Assembly: GCA_040905705.1 (NCBI GenBank)
Contig: JBBDQZ010000064.1
Location: forward strand, 15,777-79,776
Direction of reading: 5' to 3'
From: JBBDQZ01 sp040905705
GTDB taxonomy: Bacteria > Bacteroidota > Rhodothermia > Balneolales > Natronogracilivirgulaceae
Length of the DNA stretch: 64,000 nucleotides
Notes under the pieces: model-generated
What the model was told of the DNA's origin: nothing
Database searches by the model: none
Seen by the model: only the letters and a program-made list of their open reading frames with translations
In this document: positions 54,581 through 63,905 of the stretch, piece after piece
Position numbering within the stretch: position 1 is the first letter of the stretch
Layout of the letters: each line of letters begins with the position of its first letter
Made by a program: the position numbers and the translations under genes

Positions 54581-55285
54581 TTATACTTTGGGAAGCAAGT
54601 TCTTTAGCATTAAGGAGCGGTGAATCAGTTCCACAATCTGCTCGGTATTAAAATGGCCGTTGTCTATGATCAGATGATAGTAGCGAGGATCCCCGACATC
54701 TTTGTGTGTAAACTCATAAATAAAATTTTCCCGATGGGCATCGATACTCCTGATTTGATTTTCTGCATCTGATTTAGAGACATTAAGCAATTTAGCGACA
54801 CGGCTGACCTTGAAGTCTTTATTGGCCCTTAAACGTACATGAAGTATGTGTTTTATATCGGCAGCTAATATTGCACCACCGGATCCCAGGATGATCGTCC
54901 GCCCATGCGCACAAAGTATACGCAATGTCCCGGCAATTTTCTTATAAAGCTGGACATTGGTTGGTCTGTGTGCGAGCAGATGTTCAATATACTGGTGGAG
55001 CAATCCTCTGTTTTCAGCACTCAAAGAATCAATTAAATCCTTTTGAATATCGTTAATATCAGAGAGTTTGGTGATGAGATCCCGGTGAAAAACCACCCAG
55101 GGATATTCATCCGTACTCAGTTTTTTTGCCAGTAACCGTGCTACCGGAATACCTTCACATCCATACTCTCTGGAGAGGGTGATGGAGGGGAAAAGATACT
55201 TTTGGGGTTTTTTTTCACCAATTCCCAGTACACTAAGCTGGGCGGCTATGTCCCGGTCAATTTTCTGGATCAGGTTCGAGTTCAT
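54581..55285 (-). CDS. Cytidylate kinase-like protein
   Basis: A 234-residue protein of the cytidylate-kinase-like family. The P-loop region reads ITLSREYGCEGIPVARLLAKKL (about 35-56), a variant of the SRQYGSGGR pattern of the family. HGRTIILGSGGAILAADIKHILHVRLRA (about 127-154) and VAKLLNVSKSDAENQIRSID match the lid and phosphate-binding parts. Such proteins may be nucleoside monophosphate kinases, but the changed loop makes activity uncertain. It ends about 30 bp before the small membrane gene. Confidence 0.75.
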   Translation of the reverse strand: MNSNLIQKIDRDIAAQLSVLGIGEKKPQKYLFPSITLSREYGCEGIPVARLLAKKLSTDEYPWVVFHRDLITKLSDINDIQKDLIDSLSAENRGLLHQYIEHLLAHRPTNVQLYKKIAGTLRILCAHGRTIILGSGGAILAADIKHILHVRLRANKDFKVSRVAKLLNVSKSDAENQIRSIDAHRENFIYEFTHKDVGDPRYYHLIIDNGHFNTEQIVELIHRSLMLKNLLPKV

Positions 55286-55303
55286 GGTCGTAAATAGTAA
55301 CGG

Positions 55304-56470
55304 TTATTCGGAAGTCATTAGTTGGGAATACGTTCTGTCTCTTAGTGATGGATCATAGAGCATCCGGTTGTGATAGTCCCTCAACATGAAATTGCTGTTG
55401 ATGTGAAACCACAGGCCGGGTGGCAGATCTTTTAATAATATAACCTGTACCCGGAGTGTTTCGTTTTCCGGAACGCTACCCAGGGTCCAGCCGCTCATGT
55501 ATCCCATCCGTTCATCAAATTGTGCGGCGTATTCCGAAACATGTTGATCCAACCGGTGATCCGCGGGTAGTTGTGTCAACAATTCACGGCAAATAGTACT
55601 GGTCTCTTCATTGATCAGTGTGTTTTCCCAAATGGCAAGAACAAGCCCGGCAAACCGTTCCGGTTCAATTCGCGGGTAGTGGCCGTGTAATGCCCGTTCA
55701 TCCTGAAATGAGGAGATAGCGGGGACATCTGCCGTGGCTGGATGCTCCCACTGCTGTTTTGCTATGGCTATAGCTTCCTCAATCAATACTTTCCTGTCTT
55801 TACGGGATAACATGGCAAGGTGCTCTGAAAGGGACTGGCCGTATTGATGCTGTGATAAGGCCAGCATCCTGAGCCCGAATTGAGGCACAGGCGGCTCCAT
55901 ATATCCGTCGCCTAAGCGGAAGGCCCACTCCGTTACCGCATCTTCTCCAAGGAAAAAGAACAAATAGTCCGCTACGGCGGGGTCGTTGTGCCGGATCAGA
56001 TACCGTACCAGTTCCCTGACGGAAGGAGGGGTTTCAAAGCCTTGTTCCCATTGCTCAAATGTTTGTTGGTAACGCCGGTCTTTCGTCGGAAGATAAAAAG
56101 TTTTGACCCGGCCGGTATGGACGGGTGCTTCGGGGTCCAGTATGCCGGTGGCCACTTGATTGGCGTAGGTGATAATCAAAAACAGGTTGGAAAGTGTTCC
56201 CGCCGGGGATAGTTGATCGGAATGAAAACGGATGGCCGGGTCGGAGGAAGAGGTTGTAAACGAGGCCATGGAGACATGCTGTGGTTGTTCATCCATAAAT
56301 TCAATGAGGCCTCCGAGTGAATAGGTTTTTTCAACCCATTCGCTCCCTTCCAGTAAAGCTTCCCGGTTTTTAAATACGGTGAGAAATGCATCACGGTTGA
56401 TCAGAAATATCGAACCTGTGACCAGGATTGCAACACCGAGAAATATCAGAAGAAACCGGAGTAAACGCAT
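55304..56470 (-). CDS. Beta-lactamase-fold protein without catalytic residues
   Basis: A 388-residue protein with one N-terminal membrane helix (about 5-23) and a serine beta-lactamase/penicillin-binding-like fold. The segment PAGTLSNLFLIITYANQVATG at about 89-109 aligns with the helix holding SxxK, but positions that should be Ser and Lys read T92 and N95. The SDN-like loop reads H-N162-D163-P in IRHNDPAVADYLFFFLG. It is therefore probably a pseudoenzyme with a binding or sensing role. It ends 18 bp before the cytidylate-kinase-like gene. Confidence 0.62.
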   Translation of the reverse strand: MRLLRFLLIFLGVAILVTGSIFLINRDAFLTVFKNREALLEGSEWVEKTYSLGGLIEFMDEQPQHVSMASFTTSSSDPAIRFHSDQLSPAGTLSNLFLIITYANQVATGILDPEAPVHTGRVKTFYLPTKDRRYQQTFEQWEQGFETPPSVRELVRYLIRHNDPAVADYLFFFLGEDAVTEWAFRLGDGYMEPPVPQFGLRMLALSQHQYGQSLSEHLAMLSRKDRKVLIEEAIAIAKQQWEHPATADVPAISSFQDERALHGHYPRIEPERFAGLVLAIWENTLINEETSTICRELLTQLPADHRLDQHVSEYAAQFDERMGYMSGWTLGSVPENETLRVQVILLKDLPPGLWFHINSNFMLRDYHNRMLYDPSLRDRTYSQLMTSE

Positions 56471-56656
56471 ACGCAGTAATCAATAATATTAGTTTCAAAG
56501 AATGAAGCCGCAGTAAACGGGATCGATGGTTGTATGAATATGAAGCCGTGTAAAAAACAAACCGGTGAAATCACCATGAAGATGAACATGCAGCCCGGCA
56601 GGAATGGAGATGGAGGTTATTTTGCGGTATGAAAGAGCAGATTTTGGTTGGGATAA

Positions 56657-56956
56657 TTATGTGGACAGCGGGAGGAGAATGATTTCCTCGAAGTCGATAT
56701 CACAGGCATCGAGGACAGGAGCTGCTTTTTCTTCAATGATTTCTTCTGGAATACCGTGTAAATTTTCCAGTTCTATATAAAGTGTTTCCGACTCTTCATC
56801 GTAATACCATCGCGATTTCCCATTACCTAACTCTGTACGCAGCGATTCAATCAACCTGTTGATTTTTGATTCAAAAATTTCCGGAGTGATAGGATCCGGA
56901 GCAGGTTCGCCGGAATCACGATCACCGGTTTTGTGATGATTCACGTTCTCTGTCAT
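56657..56956 (-). CDS. Small acidic protein, function unknown
   Basis: A 99-residue, strongly acidic, soluble protein without signal peptide or membrane helix. It starts MTENVNHHKTGDRDSG and has a likely short coiled-coil or helix (EIFESKINRLIESLRTELGNG), then YYDEESETLYIELENL. I recognise no family. It faces the anmK gene across 92 bp, so the two are divergent. Confidence 0.6.
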   Translation of the reverse strand: MTENVNHHKTGDRDSGEPAPDPITPEIFESKINRLIESLRTELGNGKSRWYYDEESETLYIELENLHGIPEEIIEEKAAPVLDACDIDFEEIILLPLST

Positions 56957-57048
56957 AGAGGTTTTTCTTGAAAGGTCATGGATTTAAGTGTATGATAGGA
57001 TCAGGGAAGTTGGAAATCAATTATGGAACAGGAAAAATTATTTCGGTT

Positions 57049-58221
57049 ATGAATCCTTCATTGAAAAAATTACAGCATATTTCTCTCAAGAAAGAGCGCT
57101 TCATTATCGGACTCATGTCAGGGACGTCAATGGACGGCCTGGATATTGCTCTTTGCCGGTTTTCCGGATCGGGAGTGGCTATCTCCTTTGAAATTAAACA
57201 GTTTGAGTCCATGGCCTATACACAGGATACATATCAGCAACTTGTTGCCTTTGAAACAGCCGAATGTCTTGACGCCCTGCATCTGTGCATCTGGCATACG
57301 CATTTGGCCAACCTGCAAGCCGGAATGATCAATGAGGTTTTAAAAAAATGGAATATCTCGTCCTCTGAAATTGATCTGATTGCCAGCCACGGCCAGACAC
57401 TTTATCATGCCCCGAAACATCAACACCAAATAAAAGGCATGCCACATGCTACCTTACAGATTGGCGATGGAGATCATATCGCAGCGCAGACCGGCATCAT
57501 CACGATCAGTGATTTTCGTCAGCGCGATACGGCTCGTGGTAATGAAGGGGCACCCCTGGCGGCATATGGAGATTTTCTGTTGTTCGGCAATCCGGTTCGT
57601 CATCTTGTATTGCTCAATATCGGGGGGATTGCCAATTTTACATGGCTGCCGGCAGGCCGTGATACTTTTCCTCCGCTGAGTTTTGATACGGGACCGGGGA
57701 ATACGCTTATTGATGCGGCAACACGTATGTATTTTCAGGGTTTACGGTTTGACTCCAAGGGAGGGCTTGCCGCACGAGGTACCATCAATCGGCCGCTGCT
57801 CGACAAATTGAAGCGACATCCCTATTTTAAACAACCCGCGCCTAAAACCACAGGTTTTGAAACATTTAATCTTAAATGGGTGGAAAGGTGTATGGCTGAA
57901 AACAGCCTGGAATTACATGCCGAAGATCTGCTGGCAACATTGACACAATTAACCGTGGATACCATTGCCGATGAAATCCTGCAAGTGGTCCCGGATGATG
58001 AGCCGGTTGAAGTTTATGTGAGTGGCGGTGGGGTATATAATAATATGTTGATGAAAGGCCTTTCCAATGCTATTGAAAACATTCCGGTCCGCACCATACA
58101 AACATTGGATATCAATCCCGATGCCAAAGAAGCTTTGATTATGGCCGCTCTTGCCAATGAGCTGATTTGCGGTGAAGACAGCCGTCTCCATCTGGGAAAA
58201 ATCTCTTTGCCCGATGTTTGA
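57049..58221 (+). CDS. anmK: Anhydro-N-acetylmuramic acid kinase
   Basis: A 390-residue sugar kinase that turns anhydro-MurNAc from peptidoglycan recycling into MurNAc-6-phosphate. The opening is FIIGLMSGTSMDGLDIAL. GNEGAPLAAYGDFLLF holds the catalytic Asp region, and LLNIGGIANFT, FDTGPGNTLID and VYVSGGGVYNNMLM are the ATP-binding parts. I chose the ATG at 57049 (MNPSLKKLQH), where the family start begins; an in-frame ATG at 56968 would add an unlikely leader. The MurQ etherase that normally follows is not in the window. Confidence 0.94.
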   Translation: MNPSLKKLQHISLKKERFIIGLMSGTSMDGLDIALCRFSGSGVAISFEIKQFESMAYTQDTYQQLVAFETAECLDALHLCIWHTHLANLQAGMINEVLKKWNISSSEIDLIASHGQTLYHAPKHQHQIKGMPHATLQIGDGDHIAAQTGIITISDFRQRDTARGNEGAPLAAYGDFLLFGNPVRHLVLLNIGGIANFTWLPAGRDTFPPLSFDTGPGNTLIDAATRMYFQGLRFDSKGGLAARGTINRPLLDKLKRHPYFKQPAPKTTGFETFNLKWVERCMAENSLELHAEDLLATLTQLTVDTIADEILQVVPDDEPVEVYVSGGGVYNNMLMKGLSNAIENIPVRTIQTLDINPDAKEALIMAALANELICGEDSRLHLGKISLPDV

Positions 58222-58295
58222 CGGTGCTGGTCATTCATATTTATTTGCTGTACTTTTGTCTCAAATTATTTTTACTGTTTACTAAGATAGCATTC

Positions 58296-58898
58296 ATGAC
58301 TAATGTAATTACACGGGATCATCTGGAACGGTCTGTTTCTTATGCCTCTTTTCGCGATTTGATCAACAGTCTGCTTATTGAGCGGAAAACAACGGGCGCA
58401 CAGCAAACCAAAGAGCGGGTGCAATCCACCCGTTTGAATGCCAGGCTTATGGATCGCATTGGCCATCAGACGGTTTTGATGCCTGAGCTTTTGGATGCAT
58501 TGAGAAAGATGAGGGAGCGACAGATTTGGCTCGGCCTGGTGGAAGCGTGGTGTATGGATGTAGCACAAAACATACCTGTAATCGCTCAAATGGCGGTATC
58601 GGTTCCAACTGTGAGTTTGCGCTTGTTGTTGCGTGACGAACATCCGGACATCATGGATGCTTATCTGACGAATGGATCGAAATCCATTCCGAAAATAATT
58701 GCTTTGAAAGAAGACACTTTGGAGGAACTGTGGGCCTGGGGGCCCCGCCCAGAAGCGGCACAGACACTTTTTATGGATCTGAAAAACCAGGGCGAGCCAA
58801 TGCCGGCAGTCTATGAAGCCATTCAGAGTTGGTACAGTGAAGATAAAAACCAGACACTGCAGCATGAATTTTTTAACAGGATACGATCAGGGGAATAG
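58296..58898 (+). CDS. Thioredoxin-like family protein, single active-site cysteine
   Basis: A 200-residue soluble thioredoxin-fold protein. The redox region reads EAWCMDVAQNIPVIAQMA with one cysteine rather than CxxC, and the closing block is LLRDEHPDIMDAYLTNGSKSIPKIIAL, typical of a Bacteroidota group of such proteins. With a single cysteine it might act by a monothiol mechanism. I used the ATG at 58296 (MTNVITRDHLERS); the upstream in-frame segment is hydrophobic and would add an unlikely extension. It lies 74 bp after anmK and 24 bp before the aminotransferase. Confidence 0.82.
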   Translation: MTNVITRDHLERSVSYASFRDLINSLLIERKTTGAQQTKERVQSTRLNARLMDRIGHQTVLMPELLDALRKMRERQIWLGLVEAWCMDVAQNIPVIAQMAVSVPTVSLRLLLRDEHPDIMDAYLTNGSKSIPKIIALKEDTLEELWAWGPRPEAAQTLFMDLKNQGEPMPAVYEAIQSWYSEDKNQTLQHEFFNRIRSGE

Positions 58899-58922
58899 CC
58901 GGCCAGAGACCCCAATCTGTCT

Positions 58923-60128
58923 ATGAAGGATGAACAGCTTTCAGAGGAAGGGAATGCCTTTTACAGGCATATTGCCCAGACCAGTGAAGCTCCACTGGGA
59001 CTGGAGATTGATAGTGCGCACGGCGTATGGTTTCGAACGCGTGACGGACGGAAAATTCTTGATTTTATCTCAGGTATTGCGGTGAGTACATTGGGCCACG
59101 GGCATCCCGATGTCGTACGTGCGGTTCAGGATCAAGCTTCGAGGCATATGCATGTGATGGTTTACGGGGAATTCATACAGTACCCGCAGAGTGCTTTTGC
59201 TCAACGGATTACGTCATTACTCCCGGATGCTCTCGACCGGATCTATTTTGTTAATTCCGGTACCGAAGCCAATGAAGCCGCCTTGAAACTGGCAAAAAAA
59301 TTCACCGGTCGTCACCATTTTGTTGCGTTTCGCCAGGGTTATCACGGTGATACACAGGGAGCATTAAGTGTGACCGGCAGAGAAGTTTACCGGCAGCCGT
59401 TTGAACCGTTGCTTCCCGGCGTTCAATTTTATGATTTTAATGATCCGTCGATGGTCGAAAAGATCACGCCGGAGGTGGCGGCAGTGATTATGGAACCCAT
59501 TCAGGGCGAAGGGGGTATTATAGCGGCCGATTCCGACTGGCTGCAGCGTGTACGCACCCGGTGCACTGAAGTCGGTGCACTATTGATTTTTGACGAGATT
59601 CAATCCGGTTTCGGCCGGACCGGTACTTTTTTTGTTTTTGAACAATATGATGTGATTCCTGATGTCCTGACCATGGCCAAGGCTATGGGCGGGGGCATGC
59701 CGCTCGGCGGATTGGCCTCATCGTCTGATATTTTTAGCGTATTTATGTGCGATCCTCCGCTTAATCATGTCACAACTTTCGGTGGGCATCCGGTTTCCTG
59801 TGCCGCCGGTGACGCGGCACTTGGTGTGCTCATACGGGAGGGCCTGATGGAACGGGCTTCTGTGATTGAACATTTAGCCCGCGAAACACTTCAAGGGAAC
59901 GGTATTGTAGAGGTGCGCGGACGTGGAGCGATGCTCGGGCTCCAGCTTACGGATGTGGACATAACCCGGAAAACCGTCTCCTGTTGCTTGAACGAGTTCG
60001 GTATTTTACTGGGATGGACCCTTCATTCCAATACGTTGATTCGCCTGGCTCCCCCACTGACCATTGATCAGGAGTTGCTGGAACAAACGCTTGTTAATAT
60101 CCGGGATACGGTTGGCCGTTTTGCCTGA
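58923..60128 (+). CDS. Class III aminotransferase (acetylornithine/aspartate aminotransferase family)
   Basis: A 401-residue PLP enzyme. The PLP lysine is K253 in TMAKAMGGG, with D224 in the FDEIQSGFGRTG motif. Other blocks are GIAVSTLGHGHPDVV, FVNSGTEANEAALKLA, YHGDTQGALSVTGR and EPIQGEGGI. It could be acetylornithine transaminase or a related omega-amino acid enzyme; no arginine gene is nearby, so the substrate is open. It is the last of a plus-strand trio with anmK and the thioredoxin-like gene, and a hairpin follows. Confidence 0.9.
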   Translation: MKDEQLSEEGNAFYRHIAQTSEAPLGLEIDSAHGVWFRTRDGRKILDFISGIAVSTLGHGHPDVVRAVQDQASRHMHVMVYGEFIQYPQSAFAQRITSLLPDALDRIYFVNSGTEANEAALKLAKKFTGRHHFVAFRQGYHGDTQGALSVTGREVYRQPFEPLLPGVQFYDFNDPSMVEKITPEVAAVIMEPIQGEGGIIAADSDWLQRVRTRCTEVGALLIFDEIQSGFGRTGTFFVFEQYDVIPDVLTMAKAMGGGMPLGGLASSSDIFSVFMCDPPLNHVTTFGGHPVSCAAGDAALGVLIREGLMERASVIEHLARETLQGNGIVEVRGRGAMLGLQLTDVDITRKTVSCCLNEFGILLGWTLHSNTLIRLAPPLTIDQELLEQTLVNIRDTVGRFA

Positions 60129-60183
60129 CGGCGGCCTGAAAATGGACAGGATAAAGCCCCATCGGATTCCTGTTTAAATGCTC

Positions 60184-60204
60184 AAGATACGATGTATCTT
60201 TTTT
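60184..60204 (+). terminator. Possible rho-independent terminator after the aminotransferase
   Basis: AAGATAC-GAT-GTATCTT, a perfect 7-bp stem with a 3-base loop, is followed by four more T, about 55 bp after the stop of the aminotransferase. The stem is AT-rich, so termination may be modest. Confidence 0.6.
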
Positions 60205-60215
60205 ATGAGATCCGG

Positions 60216-60277
60216 TTTCATGTGTTTAAAAATCAGGAACCTTAAGGTCACATAGCATGTCCATGAGATTTAAATCA
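60216..60277. repeat. Dispersed intergenic repeat, copy B
   Basis: The second copy of the short repeat found at 38479-38541, matching at about 49 of 63 positions including an exact 18-base run at its start (60216-60233). Here it sits in an intergenic region between the aminotransferase and radical SAM genes. The two copies lie next to unrelated genes, which favours a small mobile or dispersed element over gene duplication. Confidence 0.55.
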
Positions 60278-60300
60278 TACATCTGTATGTCGAAATCTCA
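60264..60300. promoter_or_regulatory. Hairpin in the leader of the radical SAM gene
   Basis: TGAGATTT (60264-60271) and AAATCTCA (60293-60300) form a perfect 8-bp inverted repeat with a 21-base loop that itself holds ACAT/ATGT. It partly overlaps the dispersed repeat. It may be a regulatory or mRNA-stability structure, but no T run follows. Confidence 0.3.
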
Positions 60301-60311
60301 ACAGGATATTT

Positions 60312-60350
60312 CATATATGTATAATATATGTTATCATAATATGATATCAA
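60312..60350. promoter_or_regulatory. Palindrome-rich site with a LexA-operator-like half
   Basis: Two perfect small palindromes (CATATAT-N5-ATATATG at 60312-60330 and TATCAT-N3-ATGATA at about 60333-60347) sit 55-90 bp before the radical SAM start. The bases at 60318-60331 match the first 14 bases of the lexA operator at 41298 exactly (TGTATAATATATGT). Its right half does not match, so the site is at best a half or diverged operator. Confidence 0.4.
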
Positions 60351-60402
60351 TAATCATAATGTGCTATACTTCATTAGGCCCAAAATAAACAGGTGATTGA
60401 AA

Positions 60403-61473
60403 ATGAACCGTGACCATCAACAAAAAGAATCGATTCGAGGCCGGGGCTCCTCGTCGAATCCAGCCAACCGGTTCGATCAGTTGGAAGTGCTTCCGGATCC
60501 GGAGTATTCAAATGAGGGGATTTCTCCGGCGACCCGCTTTTACAATGACGACGCATCCGATGTAATTGCAACAAATGAAAGTCCGGATATTCCTTTTGAG
60601 GCGAGTCTGAATCCGTATCGTGGATGTGAACACGGATGTATCTACTGTTATGCCCGGCCGTTTCACGAGTATCTCGGCATGTCACCGGGCCTGGATTTCG
60701 AAACCAGAATCATGGTAAAAATACAGGCCCCTCAAAAACTTCGTGAACAGCTACAGCGGACTTCATGGAAACCAAAAGTGGTTTCCATCAGCGGAGTAAC
60801 CGATCCGTATCAGCCGGTGGAGCGGAGGCTGGGAGTAACACGAAGGTGTCTGGAAGTATTGGCGGAATTTCGAAATCCGTTTTCCATTATTACCAAAAAT
60901 TACCTGGTCACCAGGGACATTGATATACTTAAAAAAATGGCTCGTATAGATGGAGCTCGTGTAATGATAAGCCTGACATCCATGAACAGCGATTTGATAG
61001 AGATTATGGAGCCGCGAACCAGCCGTCCGGACCGACGTCTAAAAGCGATAAAAGAGCTGAGTAAGGCAGGCATTCAAACCGGTGTGATGTTTGCCCCGGT
61101 TATTCCGGGATTAACAGATGAAGAGCTGCCCAATCTGGTTTCGGAAGCCAGCAGGGCCGGTGCCTGTTTCGGGAATTATGTATTGTTGCGGTTGCCGGGC
61201 GCCGTAATTCCGCTGTTTGAACAGTGGCTCGAAACCCATTATCCCGACCGCAAAAACAAGATCATTAATCGTTTGAAATCGCTCCATAATGGCCGGGTCT
61301 ATGACAACCGTTTTGGCCATCGTATGAGGGGTAAAGGAGCTTATGCCGAACAAATACGACAGACTTTCCGGATGGCATGCCGGAAACATGGCCTTAGCCA
61401 TACCGGCAGCCCATTGTCCGTCCGCCATTTCCGAAGAGTCCCGGCTCAGGGTGAGCTGGATTTGTACAAATAA
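60403..61473 (+). CDS. PA0069/COG1533-type radical SAM protein
   Basis: A 356-residue radical SAM enzyme of the COG1533 (SplB-like) group, PA0069 type, a group annotated as DNA repair photolyase-like. The cluster site is C75-x3-C79-x2-C82 in GCEHGCIYCYARPFHEYLG. The TDPYQPVE, RRCLEVLAEF and VMFAPVIPGLTDEE parts are family-typical. Its function has not been shown; a role in DNA damage repair is inference. I used the ATG at 60403 because an AGGTGA ribosome-binding site lies before it; an in-frame TTG at 60397 is less likely. The leader holds several palindromes. Confidence 0.88.
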   Translation: MNRDHQQKESIRGRGSSSNPANRFDQLEVLPDPEYSNEGISPATRFYNDDASDVIATNESPDIPFEASLNPYRGCEHGCIYCYARPFHEYLGMSPGLDFETRIMVKIQAPQKLREQLQRTSWKPKVVSISGVTDPYQPVERRLGVTRRCLEVLAEFRNPFSIITKNYLVTRDIDILKKMARIDGARVMISLTSMNSDLIEIMEPRTSRPDRRLKAIKELSKAGIQTGVMFAPVIPGLTDEELPNLVSEASRAGACFGNYVLLRLPGAVIPLFEQWLETHYPDRKNKIINRLKSLHNGRVYDNRFGHRMRGKGAYAEQIRQTFRMACRKHGLSHTGSPLSVRHFRRVPAQGELDLYK

Positions 61474-61607
61474 TTTTTTTCATGGTTATTGTTTATTAAT
61501 AGTTTACTATTTGTAATTTCCGATACCCTGAACATAAATGGTTTTGTGTCGCTTTTTGCAGTGTATGCATGCCAACAACCGAAAATTGTCTAAATCCGTA
61601 ATTATTG

Positions 61608-63758
61608 ATGAACTTTAAAGAACTATATACAAGCCTTATTTATCGGGTTACAATAATCAAATTTTTTTCACCCTTTCTTGCGGGCTCGTTTCGTGGAGGT
61701 ACTGCTTTACAAGGAAGCGTGTTAATGCTTTCTCTTGGTATGTTCATGCTGTCTGATGTCGAAGTGATGGCCCAGGCATACGATTCGGACACACTGCAAT
61801 ATGAGCTAAGAGAAATTGAAATTCGGGCTACCCGTGAAACGGAAACCGAAGCCGGAGCCCCATTTTCGGTGTCCGTGGTGACCCGGCCACTGGTTGCGCA
61901 GCGCACCGAACCCGCATTCAGTTTTGACCGGATAGCCTCATCCATTCCAGGCCTCTGGGTTAATGACCGACAAAATTACGCTCTCGGTGAACGTGTATCC
62001 ATCAGAGGCATGGGTTGGCGTACGGCTTTTGGAGTGCGCGGTATATATGTCCTGATGGATGATATTCCGCTCACTGTTCCGGACGGGCAAACGGTCATGG
62101 ATATTCTGGACCCGGCCATGGTTCGTCAATTAGAGGTGATACGTGGCCCCAGTTCTTCCTTCTGGGGAAATGCCGGAGGTGGCACCCTGTTTCTGTCCAC
62201 CCGCCCTGCTTCGTATGAGCCTTCATTTTCTTCGAGGATATACGGGGGCGCATTTGGAACGTACAGCGCTCAGATCAGTGGCTCTCATCGTGAAGGCCCG
62301 AGAGGGTATCATTTGAATACCTCCTATCTCTACCGGGATGGATATCGCAACCATAGCAAGCATCAAGCCTTCCGGATGACCGGCCATATGGACTGGGAAA
62401 TTAATGAGCAAACAAACCTGAAAGTCAGCGGGGCATTTGTGGATGCACCGGACACCCGTCACCCGGGTTCGCTGAGTGCCTCGGATCTGGAAATAAACCG
62501 CCGGCAGGCAACACCTTTTTTTGAAAATGCTTCGGCCGGAAAAACCTGGAGGCAGGGCCAGCTGGGAGTGACCCTCCGGTCTGAAACCGTTTATGGTGAA
62601 TGGCAGGGTACCACCTATGGGATTGCGCGGTCATTGCATAATCCGTTGCCGTTTGCCGACATAGAGGTCGATCGTCTTACTGGAGGTACCCGCTGGGCGT
62701 TGATGAACAACAGCCGGTTTATAAAATGGGGTGTAGGTGCCGATGCGTCGATCCAGTCGGATGATCGGCGCAACTATGGTTATGTAGGATCATTTGAAAG
62801 GGGAGGCCTTGAGCTCGATCAACAGGAGACCGTTTTGAATGGTGCCCTGTTCGCCAGGGCAAAAACGGGCTGGAATAAATTTAATATTTCCGGCGGAATA
62901 CGGCTGGATGCGATTCGTTTTGAGAGTGACGATCGATTACAGACAGATGGAGAAGATCAATCCGGCCATCGCACTTTTCAAGCGGTGAGCCCGTCCGTTG
63001 GCGTATCATATCAGATATCACCCGGGTTGATTTATAGCAATTTCGGAACTTCGTTTGAAACACCGACCACTACTGAACTGGTTAACCGTCCTGATATGGA
63101 CGGGGGATTTAATACGGATATTAAACCCGAGCGGGCACAAGGTTTGGATGCCGGTTTTCGTGGGGGATGGCCGGCAGTGAATCTGAGATATGATATAGCT
63201 GTCTTTCGAATGAATGTGCAAGATCAGCTTGTCAGTTATCGAACCGAGGAAGGTGGAGATCGTGATTTTTATGATAATGCCGGAGAGACACGTCATGACG
63301 GACTGGAACTGGCTTTAAACTGGCGTGGTTTCCCCTGGATGGAAATAATGGCCAACTACACCTGGAGTCACTTTACCTTCCGTGAATCGGTGGACACCGA
63401 CCAGGTTACGTTCACCCGTGGCAATCGCCTGCCTGGAGTTCCCGAACACCGGTTGATGTCGGCTCTTACCTGGATGCCACTTGATTATCGGATTTCGCTT
63501 AAGGCGGAAATTCTGGGCAGTTATTACGTCGACAACGCCAATGAGCACGAAAACCCGGGATTTGAAGTGTTTCATATTCACCTGGCGCACAGTGGTATAG
63601 AGGTGTCGGGCCAGCTGTCGGTTTCGCCGTTTCTGATGCTTAACAATATTGCTGATGCCCGGTATAACAGTTCGGTCAGCATCAATGCCAATAATGACAG
63701 ATATTACGAACCGGCACCCGGAAGGTCGGTTTATGCTGGATTCAGCCTGGATTTCTAA
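61608..63758 (+). CDS. TonB-dependent outer-membrane receptor
   Basis: A 716-residue receptor importing an unknown large substrate, such as a siderophore or vitamin, using TonB energy. It has a signal region (about 30-58, ending VMAQAYDS), a plug (about 85-200, with GERVSIRGMGWRTAFGVRGIYVLMDDIP and VIRGPSSSFWGNAGGGTLFL), then a 22-strand-like barrel ending GFSLDF with the terminal aromatic. It lacks the CarboxypepD-regulatory-like N-domain of SusC-type receptors. I used the ATG at 61608; a TTG lies just before. No cobalamin riboswitch is seen in the 134 bp upstream. Confidence 0.92.
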   Translation: MNFKELYTSLIYRVTIIKFFSPFLAGSFRGGTALQGSVLMLSLGMFMLSDVEVMAQAYDSDTLQYELREIEIRATRETETEAGAPFSVSVVTRPLVAQRTEPAFSFDRIASSIPGLWVNDRQNYALGERVSIRGMGWRTAFGVRGIYVLMDDIPLTVPDGQTVMDILDPAMVRQLEVIRGPSSSFWGNAGGGTLFLSTRPASYEPSFSSRIYGGAFGTYSAQISGSHREGPRGYHLNTSYLYRDGYRNHSKHQAFRMTGHMDWEINEQTNLKVSGAFVDAPDTRHPGSLSASDLEINRRQATPFFENASAGKTWRQGQLGVTLRSETVYGEWQGTTYGIARSLHNPLPFADIEVDRLTGGTRWALMNNSRFIKWGVGADASIQSDDRRNYGYVGSFERGGLELDQQETVLNGALFARAKTGWNKFNISGGIRLDAIRFESDDRLQTDGEDQSGHRTFQAVSPSVGVSYQISPGLIYSNFGTSFETPTTTELVNRPDMDGGFNTDIKPERAQGLDAGFRGGWPAVNLRYDIAVFRMNVQDQLVSYRTEEGGDRDFYDNAGETRHDGLELALNWRGFPWMEIMANYTWSHFTFRESVDTDQVTFTRGNRLPGVPEHRLMSALTWMPLDYRISLKAEILGSYYVDNANEHENPGFEVFHIHLAHSGIEVSGQLSVSPFLMLNNIADARYNSSVSINANNDRYYEPAPGRSVYAGFSLDF

Positions 63759-63905
63759 CCGACAGCCCGGCCGGTTTTAGGTACCACGCAGGTATCAGGC
63801 GGCCGGTGTCCGGGGCGGTGCACTTCTGAATCTATTGGGCTTAGAGCACTCTCTGTGACGATTATATGGCTGCCGGAATTTATTTGCAGTTTGGTTTATA
63901 AAGTA

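Noticed and set aside
61474..61607. A cobalamin riboswitch before the TonB receptor
   Set aside because: The receptor might import B12, but no B12-box-like core is visible in the short upstream region.
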